From contig JOHN01000083.1 in the NCBI GenBank assembly GCA_000719695.1, positions 1 through 28,221 on the forward strand: DNA of 28,221 nt, read 5' to 3'. The position numbers and the translations under genes are program-made. This document shows positions 7,463 to 14,711 of the stretch, in pieces. Each line of letters begins with the position of its first letter. Position 1 is the stretch's first letter. Below the pieces are notes generated by a model, which saw nothing but the letters and a program-made list of their open reading frames with translations, searched no databases and was not told the origin of the DNA. Origin of the DNA: Streptomyces sp. NRRL F-6131. GTDB taxonomy: Bacteria; Actinomycetota; Actinomycetes; Streptomycetales; Streptomycetaceae.

Positions 7463-9601
7463 TCACCAGCCGCCCTCGGCGGGCGACCGGGCGACCGGGC
7501 GGCCCTGCGGCTCCTCGGCGATCCGGCGGGCGATCTCGGCCGGGCGCACCGGGCGCCCGAAGTGCCAGCCCTGCGCCCAGTCGCAGCCGATGACGCGCAG
7601 CCGCTCGGCGTCCCGGCCGGTCTCCACGCCCTCGGCGGTGACGGTCAGTCCGAGGGCGTGCGCCATCGACACCAGACCGCTGACGATCCGCCAGCCGGTC
7701 TCCTCGTCCTTGGCCGGGTCGTGCAGGTCGCCGACGAACGACCCGGCGATCTTCAGCCCGGAGACCGGCAGGTCGCGCAGGTAGGCGAGGTTGGACCAGC
7801 CGGTGCCGAAGTCGTCGACGGCGAGCGAGACGCCCTGGTCGACCAGTCCGTGCAGGGTGCGCAGCGCCTCGTCCTCCGGGCCGACCACGGTGGACTCGGT
7901 GATCTCCAGCTGGAGCCGGGCCGGGTCCAGGCCGGTGCTGTCGAGGATCCGGCCGAGGTCGCCCACCAGGGCGGCGCTGCGGGCCTGACGAACCGCCAGG
8001 TTGACGTTGAGCTGGGGCGCGGCGTCGCCGAACCGCTTGATCCAGTCGGCGGCCTGACCGCAGGCCTGCTCCAGCACCCAGCGGCCGAGCGGCATGATCA
8101 GCCCGGTCTCCTCGGCGGTGGTGACGAACTCGTCCGGGCCGAGCACGCCGAGCTGCGGGTGGCGCCAGCGCACCAGCGCCTCGACGGCGGCGAGCCGGCC
8201 GTCGGCCAGCGCGTACAGCGGCTGGTAGTCGATGAAGAACTCGCCCCGGTCGAGGGCCGCGGGCATCCGCACCGAGACGGCGTAGCGGGAGACGGCGCGG
8301 GCGTTCTCCTTGGGGTCGAAGAGCGTCCAGCGGCCCCGGCCGGCCTCCTTGGCCCGGTAGAGCGTCAGATCGGCGGCGCGGACGGCGGCTCCGGGGGTGG
8401 TGGTGGAGACCCGGCGCTCCAGCACGCCGACGCTGGCGCCGACGGCCAGCTTGTGATCGCCGATCAGCACCGGCCCGGCGAGTGCCTTGAGCACGGTCTT
8501 GGCGGCGGCGACGGCCTCCTGCTCACCGCGGCTGTTCTCCAGCAGGACGACGAACTCGTCGCCGCCGAGCCGGGCGACCAGGTGCCCGAGCGGGCTGAGC
8601 GCGGCCTTCAGCCGGGCCGCGACGGCGGACAGCAGTTGGTCGCCGGTGTCGTGGCCCAGGCTGTCGTTGACCACCTTGAAGCCGTCGAGGTCGACGTAGC
8701 AGAGGCCGAACCGGGCGCCCGGGTCCGGCTCCTCGAAGAGCTTCTCCAGCCGTTCGAAGAACGCGGCCCGGTTGGGCAGCCCGGTCAGCGGGTCGTGGGT
8801 GGCCTGGTGGCGCAGCCGCTCCTGGAGCCGGTAGCGGTCGGTGACGTCCTCCAGCATGGCCACCTGGTACTGCGGGCTGCCGTCGTCGTCGCGGATCAGC
8901 GAGACCGTCAGGTGGGTCCAGACCACCTCGCCGTCCTGCCGGTAGTACGGCTTGTCGAACTGGAAGTACTCGCGCTTGCCGCTGATCAGTTCCTCGTACG
9001 CGGTCCAGACGCCGGTGGCGTCCTCGGGGTGGACGAGGTCGCCGACCCGGCGGCCGATCATGTCCTCCGGGCCGGCGCCGAACAGCTCCTGGAGCGCCTT
9101 GTTGACGGCCAGGATGTTGCCGTCGGTGTCACCGATGCCGATGCCGATCGCGGCGCTCTCGAACAGGGCGCGGAAGCGCGCCTCGGAGGCGCGCAGCGCC
9201 CGCTCGGCCTCCTTGCGGGCGATGTCGGCGGCGGTGCGGATGGCCTCCTGCTCCCGCAGGGTGCGCTCGCGCAGGGCGGCCGCCCAGCCGGCCGCGAACG
9301 CGCCGCTGAGCGCGGGTCCGCGGCCGTCCCCGGACGGCTGGCGCTGGAGCAGCTCCACCGCGCGGGCCAGCACGATCGGGTCGGTGAAGTGGGCGTCCAC
9401 CAGTTCCGCGCCGGCCTCGGCGGCCAGGTGCGGCTCGAACGGGTCGTCCAGCCGGGCGCGGTGGAGCAGCCCGGCGGTCCTGGACACCAGCCGTCCGAGC
9501 AGGCCGGGCGGGACCGCCGTGCCGTGGTCACCGGAGAGCAGCCGCGCCCAGTCCTCGTGGAACCGTTCGGCGCCGCTGCTCGGTTCCGGTGCTTCCGTCA
9601 C
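7463..9601 (-). CDS. rmdA: PAS-GGDEF-EAL cyclic di-GMP turnover protein (RmdA-like)
   Basis: This 712-residue protein should both make and degrade the second messenger c-di-GMP, which controls development in streptomycetes. In order it has a novel helical N-terminus (1-135), a PAS/PAC sensor (140-256), a GGDEF domain (266-430, intact GGDEF at 346-350) and an EAL domain (445-700). The EAL domain keeps EALVRWRHP at 474-482, Asn in LNVNL, EITES at 566-570, DDFGTG at 596-601, Lys617 and AEGVET. The position of the inhibitory RxxD site reads PLGH, so product inhibition is unlikely. The usual KID motif reads KIA. No membrane segment is seen, so it is cytoplasmic. The domain order matches S. coelicolor RmdA (SCO0928, recalled). 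The GTG at 9601 overlaps the methyltransferase stop by four bases and fixes the start. Confidence 0.9.
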   Translation of the reverse strand: MTEAPEPSSGAERFHEDWARLLSGDHGTAVPPGLLGRLVSRTAGLLHRARLDDPFEPHLAAEAGAELVDAHFTDPIVLARAVELLQRQPSGDGRGPALSGAFAAGWAAALRERTLREQEAIRTAADIARKEAERALRASEARFRALFESAAIGIGIGDTDGNILAVNKALQELFGAGPEDMIGRRVGDLVHPEDATGVWTAYEELISGKREYFQFDKPYYRQDGEVVWTHLTVSLIRDDDGSPQYQVAMLEDVTDRYRLQERLRHQATHDPLTGLPNRAAFFERLEKLFEEPDPGARFGLCYVDLDGFKVVNDSLGHDTGDQLLSAVAARLKAALSPLGHLVARLGGDEFVVLLENSRGEQEAVAAAKTVLKALAGPVLIGDHKLAVGASVGVLERRVSTTTPGAAVRAADLTLYRAKEAGRGRWTLFDPKENARAVSRYAVSVRMPAALDRGEFFIDYQPLYALADGRLAAVEALVRWRHPQLGVLGPDEFVTTAEETGLIMPLGRWVLEQACGQAADWIKRFGDAAPQLNVNLAVRQARSAALVGDLGRILDSTGLDPARLQLEITESTVVGPEDEALRTLHGLVDQGVSLAVDDFGTGWSNLAYLRDLPVSGLKIAGSFVGDLHDPAKDEETGWRIVSGLVSMAHALGLTVTAEGVETGRDAERLRVIGCDWAQGWHFGRPVRPAEIARRIAEEPQGRPVARSPAEGGW

Positions 9602-10404
9602 GGGCGGAACCCCACACCCGCCACCCCGGTCATCCGCTCCGGGTGCTCGCCGACGGCCTCCGGCTGGTCGGGGCGCCACTGCGGGAGGTAGACGACGCCG
9701 GGCTCGACGATGTCGAAACCGGCGAACATCCCGGTGATCTGCTCGACCGTGCGCATGGTCAGCGGCGTGGGCGTCATCTTGTACAGCCGCTGGTGGTCCT
9801 CGGCCTGGTCGGGACGGCCCTCCAGGGAGGCGTGCGAGAGGACGAGGGCGCTGCCCGGCGGGAGGGCGTCGCGGATCACCGCGATCAGCTTCCACGGGTC
9901 GTCCGCGTCCTGGACGAAGTGCATGACGGCGACCAGCAGGACGGCCACCGGCTCGCCGGCGGCCAGCAGCTCGGTCACCTCGGGGCGGGACATCAGGTCG
10001 TCGACGTCCCGGACGTCGGCCTGGACGACCTGGCTGTCCGGGTCGTCGGCCATCAGCAGCCGGCTGTGCGCGACGGCGACCGGGTCGCGGTCCACGTAGA
10101 CCACCCGGGCCTCGGGGCGGACGGCGCGGGCGACCTCGTGGACGGCACCGAAGGTGGGGATGCCGGAGCCGATGTCCAGGAAGCGGCTGATGCCGCGTTC
10201 GGCGGTGAACTGGACGGCGCGGCGCAGGAAGGCGCGGTTGGAGCGCATGATCTGCGGCAGCTCCGGCCAGAGGGCGATCGCCTTGCGGGCCATCTCCCGG
10301 TCCACCTCGAAGTTGTGCGATCCCCCGAGGTAGTAGTCGTACACCCGGGCGGCGTTCGGTTTGTCCAGGTCCGTGCCCTCCGGTACCCAGTTCGGTCGCC
10401 GCAT
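9598..10404 (-). CDS. SAM-dependent methyltransferase, Methyltransf_19 (DUF574) family
   Basis: This 268-residue protein belongs to an actinomycete-expanded methyltransferase family with no established substrate. The hallmark N-terminal block DKPNAARVYDYYLGGSHNF is present, followed by the SAM-binding FLDIGSGIPTFG motif and the acidic YVDRDPVAV strand that contacts the ribose. The ATG at 10404 has a good AAGGAG eight bases upstream, so the longer open frame to 10683 is not needed. Its stop overlaps the start of the c-di-GMP gene (GTGA), which suggests the two proteins are made in fixed proportion and may act together. It is divergent from the GH15 gene. Confidence 0.9.
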   Translation of the reverse strand: MRRPNWVPEGTDLDKPNAARVYDYYLGGSHNFEVDREMARKAIALWPELPQIMRSNRAFLRRAVQFTAERGISRFLDIGSGIPTFGAVHEVARAVRPEARVVYVDRDPVAVAHSRLLMADDPDSQVVQADVRDVDDLMSRPEVTELLAAGEPVAVLLVAVMHFVQDADDPWKLIAVIRDALPPGSALVLSHASLEGRPDQAEDHQRLYKMTPTPLTMRTVEQITGMFAGFDIVEPGVVYLPQWRPDQPEAVGEHPERMTGVAGVGFRP

Positions 10405-10566
10405 CCTCGGGACTCCTTCGCTCCGGTTCTGGTGCACCAGCCGTCTGACGTGGCGGCTGTGACTGATGAGACTACAAGCACAAAAGATCCTCCTCTGCAC
10501 CTCGAACGCATGCAAGCGGAGTCCCGCACTCCCTGCCGGTCCACCGGCGCCGGTCCCGTCCGGCCC

Positions 10567-10644
10567 GCGCCGATCCCTCGAACGATCCCGCGCCGATCCC
10601 GCGGCGACCTCGCGCCGATCCCGCGGCGACCTCGCGCCGACCTC
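10567..10644. repeat. 11-bp tandem repeat array in the leader of the GH15 gene
   Basis: Seven units follow each other: GCGCCGATCCC, CGAACGATCCC (after one extra base), then GCGCCGATCCC and GCGGCGACCTC alternating twice, then a hybrid GCGCCGACCTC. The central 44 bases are two perfect copies of a 22-bp dimer (10590-10633). The array ends just before the ribosome binding site of the GH15 gene. Confidence 0.85.
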
Positions 10645-10660
10645 GCCGGGAGGACCGAGA

Positions 10661-12454
10661 ATGGACCCGATGGCCGGACGCATCGAGGACTACGCCCTGA
10701 TCGGCGACCTGCAGACCGCCGCCCTGGTCGGCCGGGACGGCTCGGTCGACTGGCTCTGCCTGCCCAGGTTCGACTCCCCCAGCTGCTTCGCCGCGCTGCT
10801 CGGCGAGCGGCGGCACGGCGCCTGGCGGCTCGCCCCCGCCGGCGCCGCCGAGTGCGCCGCCCGGCGCTACCGGCCGGACAGCCTGGTCCTCGTCAGCGAG
10901 TGGCACACCCCCGAGGGCCGGGTCCGGATCACCGACTTCATGCCGCAACGCGGCACCGACGGACGGCGCCCCCCGCAACTGGTCCGGATCGTCGAGGGCC
11001 TGGAGGGCGCCGTCCCGATCCACGGCGAACTGCGGCTGAGCTTCAACTACGGGCGGATCAACCCCTGGGTGCGCCGCACCGGGCACCACCGGGTCGCCGT
11101 CGCCGGCCCCGACTCCGCCTGGCTGCGCGTCCCTCCCGGCGTGCACACCTACGGCGCCGACGGCGCCACCGTCTCCGAGGTCACCGTCACCGCCGGCCGG
11201 CGCGTCCCGTTCGTGCTCACCTGGCAGCCCTCCCACCTGCCCACCACGCCCCGCGGCGACCCCGAGGCGGCGCTGCTCACCACCCTCGACGCCTGGCAGC
11301 GCTGGGCGGCCGGCTGCCGCTACGACGGCGAGTGGCGGGACGCCGTGCTCCGCTCGCTGATCACCCTCAAGGCACTCGCCTACCGACCCACCGGCGGCAT
11401 CGTCGCCGCCCCCACCGCCTCGCTGCCCGAGCGGATCGGCGGCCCGCGCAACTGGGACTACCGGTTCTGCTGGCTGCGCGACTCCTCGATGACCCTCTCC
11501 GCGCTGCTGCGCGGCGGCTTCCGCGAGGAGGCCGCCGCCTGGCGCCAGTGGCTGCTGCGCGCGATCGCCGGCGACCCCCGCGACCTTCAGGCCCTCTACG
11601 GGGTGGCCGGCGAGCGGGTCGTCACCGAGACCGTCGCCGACTGGCTGCCCGGCTACCGCGACTCGCGCCCGGTCCGGTTCGGCAACGCCGCCGTCGACCA
11701 GTTGCAGCTCGACGTCCACGGCGAGGTGGTGGACACCCTGCACCTCGCGCTGCTGGCCGGCATCCCGATGGAACGGCACGTCTGGACCCTGCTGCGCGCG
11801 CTGATGGGCCACCTGGAACAGCACTGGCGCGAACCGGACGAGGGCCTGTGGGAGGTGCGCGGCGGGCGGCGGCACTTCGTCCACTCCAAGGTGATGTGCT
11901 GGGTCGCCGCCGACCGGGCGGTGCGCCTCGCCGAGGCCACCGGCCTGCCCGCGCCGCTCGACCGCTGGCGGGCCATGCGGGACGCCGTGCACGCCGACGT
12001 CTGCGCCCACGGCTACGACCGGCGGCGCGGCGTGTTCGTCCAGCACTACGGCGGGAAGGGACTGGACGCGGCCACCCTGTTCGTGGTCAAGACCGGCTTC
12101 CTGCCGCCCGACGACCCGCGGGTGGTGCGCACCGTCGACGCCGTGCGCGACGGCCTCGACCACGGCGGGCTGGTCCGCCGCTACCGTCCGGCGGAGCACA
12201 CCGACGGGCTGCCCGGGGGCGAGGGCGCGTTCCTGGCCTGCTCGTTCTGGCTCGCCGACGCGCTCGCCGCGACCGGGCGGCGGGCCGAGGCGCGCGAGCT
12301 GTTCGCCCGGGTGGTGGGCCTGGCCAACGACCTCGGGCTGCTCTCCGAACAGTGGGACCCGCAGGCCCGGTGCCAACTCGGCAACACCCCGCAGGCGTTC
12401 AGTCACGTGGCGCTGGTGAACACCGCCTTCGCGCTGGCCGAGCCGGGGAGCTAG
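10661..12454 (+). CDS. Glycoside hydrolase family 15 protein (glucoamylase/trehalase-like)
   Basis: This 597-residue protein should release glucose from an alpha-linked glucoside. It has the N-terminal beta-sandwich of bacterial GH15 (IEDYALIGDLQTAALVGRDGSVDWLCLPRFDS at the start) and a C-terminal (alpha/alpha)6 barrel from about residue 205. Barrel motifs include NWDYRFCWLRDSS at 264-276, the acidic PDEGLWEVRGG block at 392-402 with the catalytic-acid candidate, and a late GGEGAF that should hold the second carboxylate. No signal peptide is seen, so it is probably cytoplasmic, acting on trehalose, maltose or glycogen-derived oligosaccharides. Mycobacterial GH15 trehalases have this architecture, but the substrate cannot be decided here. 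The ATG at 10661 has GGGAGG seven bases upstream; a longer frame begins at 10466 in the repeat-bearing leader. Confidence 0.9.
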   Translation: MDPMAGRIEDYALIGDLQTAALVGRDGSVDWLCLPRFDSPSCFAALLGERRHGAWRLAPAGAAECAARRYRPDSLVLVSEWHTPEGRVRITDFMPQRGTDGRRPPQLVRIVEGLEGAVPIHGELRLSFNYGRINPWVRRTGHHRVAVAGPDSAWLRVPPGVHTYGADGATVSEVTVTAGRRVPFVLTWQPSHLPTTPRGDPEAALLTTLDAWQRWAAGCRYDGEWRDAVLRSLITLKALAYRPTGGIVAAPTASLPERIGGPRNWDYRFCWLRDSSMTLSALLRGGFREEAAAWRQWLLRAIAGDPRDLQALYGVAGERVVTETVADWLPGYRDSRPVRFGNAAVDQLQLDVHGEVVDTLHLALLAGIPMERHVWTLLRALMGHLEQHWREPDEGLWEVRGGRRHFVHSKVMCWVAADRAVRLAEATGLPAPLDRWRAMRDAVHADVCAHGYDRRRGVFVQHYGGKGLDAATLFVVKTGFLPPDDPRVVRTVDAVRDGLDHGGLVRRYRPAEHTDGLPGGEGAFLACSFWLADALAATGRRAEARELFARVVGLANDLGLLSEQWDPQARCQLGNTPQAFSHVALVNTAFALAEPGS

Positions 12455-12531
12455 GCATGGGGGGTCGGCCGTGGCGCCCGGTCCGCTCCGGTGGCGGCCC
12501 GGCCCTCTGCCGGAGCGGGCCCGGCCCGGAC

Positions 12532-12537
12532 TACAGT
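12532..12537 (+). promoter_or_regulatory. Possible -10 box (TACAGT) for a leaderless SRPBCC transcript
   Basis: TACAGT ends six bases before the GTG at 12544, the usual distance from a -10 box to the transcription start. No ribosome binding site precedes that GTG, as in leaderless actinomycete genes. No clear -35 box is seen. Confidence 0.35.
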
Positions 12538-12543
12538 GCACCC

Positions 12544-13182
12544 GTGGACCCCAACCACTACCGGTTCCGCGGCGTGTGGCGGCTGGCCGCCCCGCCGGCG
12601 GCGGTGTACGCGGCGCTCGCGGACGTCCCCGGCTACCCGCGCTGGTGGCCCGAGATCCGCGCCGTCCGGGAGACCGGGCCGGACAGCGGCGAGGTCCTGG
12701 TCCGGGCGCTGCTCCCCTACCGGCTGGTGATCGGGCTGACCGCCGTACGGCGGGACCGCGCCGCCGGGGTGCTGGAGGTGGCCATGCACGGGGACCTCAC
12801 CGGCTGGTCCCGCTGGACGGTCGCGGCGGACGGCACGGGCGGCGCAGCGAGCACGGGTGGCACCGGCGGCACGGGCGGCGCGGAGGGCACGCTGGTCCTG
12901 TTCGAGGAGGACACCCGCCCGGCCAAGCCGCTGCTGCGCCGCCTCGCGCTGCCCGCCCGGCCGCTGTTCCGGGCCAACCACGCGGTGATGATGCGGCGCG
13001 GCCGCAACGGCCTGGCCGCCCATCTGGCAGCCGCCCGTCCGGCGACCCACCCGGCCGTCCCGTCCCACGAGCACCCGTCCCACGACCGCCCGGCCGTCCC
13101 GGATCCTCCGCGGACGGGCGGCCGCCCGGCCGCCCGCGCGGCCGTCCGCCCGGCTCCCGGATCCGGGCTCCCCGAGGACTGA
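12544..13182 (+). CDS. SRPBCC (START/Bet v1-fold) lipid- or ligand-binding family protein
   Basis: This 212-residue protein has a polyketide cyclase/dehydrase-like SRPBCC domain at about residues 4-160. It opens with YRFRGVWRLAAPPAAVYAAL, followed by DVPGYPRWWPEI, ALLPYRL, GWSRWTV and PLFRANHAVMMRRGRNGLAAHL. Such proteins bind hydrophobic ligands in a cavity; a specific role is unknown. A Gly/Thr-rich insertion (TGGTGGTGGAEG) sits in a loop, and the last 50 residues are Pro/Arg-rich and disordered. Two starts compete. GTG 12544 matches the family N-terminus and has a -10-like TACAGT ahead of it. ATG 12457 lies two bases after the GH15 stop with a good GGGGAG and adds 29 residues. Confidence 0.78.
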   Translation: MDPNHYRFRGVWRLAAPPAAVYAALADVPGYPRWWPEIRAVRETGPDSGEVLVRALLPYRLVIGLTAVRRDRAAGVLEVAMHGDLTGWSRWTVAADGTGGAASTGGTGGTGGAEGTLVLFEEDTRPAKPLLRRLALPARPLFRANHAVMMRRGRNGLAAHLAAARPATHPAVPSHEHPSHDRPAVPDPPRTGGRPAARAAVRPAPGSGLPED

Positions 13183-13337
13183 TCCGGGGCCCTCCGGGGC
13201 CTCCGAGCGGCCCGATTCACCCGTTCGCACCGCCCCTGACCTGCGGGGACATCCCTTCACCAGATGTTTGCGCAGCGCCCCCGCATGGTCCGTAGCAGAC
13301 TGGGCAGGGTAGACCGGGCCGCAACCGTGTCCCGAGG

Positions 13338-14711
13338 ATGGTGAGTCCGGTGATACCCCTTCGACCGACCAGTTCGCCCGACCGGCAGAGCGCGGGACCG
13401 CCCCCCGACGGGGTGACTCCGCTCACCGAATCGGCCGCGCGCAGCCACATGGCGGGCGTCTGCTTCAAGATCGGACCGCCCCGGCTGATCGGGGTGGAGC
13501 TCGAGTGGTTCGTCCACGACGACCGATGTCCCACCGAGCCGGTCGCCCCGGAACGGCTGCACGCCGCACTGGACGCACTGCCGCTCGGCGGCCCCGACGG
13601 GACCTCGCTCCCCTCCGGCGCCCGCCTCACCCTCGAACCCGGCGGACAGGTCGAGCTCAGCTCCCCGCCCGCCGACAGCCTCACCGGCTGCGTCGCCGAC
13701 ACCCGGCGCGACCTCTCCGCCCTGCGGGCCGCCTTCGCCGCCCAGGGCCTGCGCCTGACCGGCACCGGCACCGATCCACTGGCCCGCCCCCGCCGGATGG
13801 TGCTGGACCACCCGCGCTACCTCGCGATGGAGCGCCACTTCGACTCGGCCGGCCCGTGGGGCCGGATCATGATGACCGGCACCGCCTCGCTCCAGGTCTG
13901 CCTGGACGTCGGCACCGAGAGCGGCCCGCACGCGCTGGACCGCCGCTGGCGCCTCGCCCACCGGCTCGGACCGGTGCTGGTCGCCGCCTTCGCCAACTCC
14001 CCGCTGCTGGACGGCCGCCCCACCGGACACCGGTCCACCCGGCAGACCGTCTGGTCCCGGATGGACCCCTCCCGCACCCTGGCCCCCTCGCCCGACCACG
14101 GCGACCCGCGCGAGGCCTGGATCCGCTACGTGCTGGACGCCGAGGTGCTCTGCGTGCGCCGCCGTGACGGCCTGCCGTGGACCGCGCCCACCGGACTGAC
14201 CTTCCAGGACTGGCTGCGCGGCGCCGGCGAGCGCCGGCCCACCCTGGCCGACCTCGACTACCACCGCACCACGCTGTTCCCGCCGGTCCGCCCGCGCGGC
14301 CACCTGGAGCTGCGGATGATCGACGCCCAGCCCGGCGACGGCTGGATCGTCCCGGCCGCCCTGGTCACCGCGCTGCTGGACGACCCGGTCGCCGCGGACA
14401 CCGCGCTCGCGGCCCTGGAGCCGCTGGATCCGGACCCGGGCCCCGGCGGTCCGCGCCCGCCGCGCAGCGACCTCTGGCGCCGGGCGGCCGCCCTGGCGAC
14501 GGCCGACCCCGAACTGCGCCGCGCCGCCCTCTCCTGCTTCGCCGCCGCCGACGCCGCGCTGGGCCGCCTGCCCGGCGCCGAGCGGCTGCGCGCCACCGTC
14601 GCCGCGTTCGCCGACCGCTACCCCGCGCGCGGCCGCTGCCCGGCCGACGACCAGCTGGACGCCCTGCGCACCGGCACCCGACGCACTCCCCCGGAGGAGG
14701 CCGCACCATGA
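13338..14711 (+). CDS. egtA: Glutamate-cysteine ligase EgtA (ergothioneine pathway)
   Basis: This 457-residue enzyme joins glutamate and cysteine to give gamma-glutamylcysteine, the sulfur donor for EgtB. GCS2-type features are IGVELEWFVHD near residue 51 (ATP/metal-binding acidic strand), LTLEPGGQVELSSPP, GRIMMTGTASLQVCLDVG and HLELRMIDAQPGDGW. It is the first gene of egtABCD and its stop overlaps the egtB start (ATGA). The start is uncertain. ATG 13338 has GAGG directly against it, which is too close. GTG 13350 has GGTGA, which can pair with the 16S rRNA tail, five bases upstream and may be the real start, removing four residues. No clear promoter is seen in the 155 bases upstream. Confidence 0.93.
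   Translation: MVSPVIPLRPTSSPDRQSAGPPPDGVTPLTESAARSHMAGVCFKIGPPRLIGVELEWFVHDDRCPTEPVAPERLHAALDALPLGGPDGTSLPSGARLTLEPGGQVELSSPPADSLTGCVADTRRDLSALRAAFAAQGLRLTGTGTDPLARPRRMVLDHPRYLAMERHFDSAGPWGRIMMTGTASLQVCLDVGTESGPHALDRRWRLAHRLGPVLVAAFANSPLLDGRPTGHRSTRQTVWSRMDPSRTLAPSPDHGDPREAWIRYVLDAEVLCVRRRDGLPWTAPTGLTFQDWLRGAGERRPTLADLDYHRTTLFPPVRPRGHLELRMIDAQPGDGWIVPAALVTALLDDPVAADTALAALEPLDPDPGPGGPRPPRSDLWRRAAALATADPELRRAALSCFAAADAALGRLPGAERLRATVAAFADRYPARGRCPADDQLDALRTGTRRTPPEEAAP

Noticed and set aside
7184..9691. An 835-codon plus-strand open frame opposite the c-di-GMP gene
   Set aside because: It is a GC-bias shadow of the PAS-GGDEF-EAL gene; no domain is recognisable and no start signal is present.
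10472..12541. A 689-codon minus-strand open frame opposite the GH15 gene
   Set aside because: Composition is a mirror of the GH15 coding strand, and the GH15 motifs and ribosome binding site are clear on the plus strand.
13183..13337. A promoter for egtA built from TTGCGC (13268) and TAGCAG (13293)
   Set aside because: The spacing is 19 bases and the hexamers are weak; a promoter is likely in this gap but this pair is not convincing.
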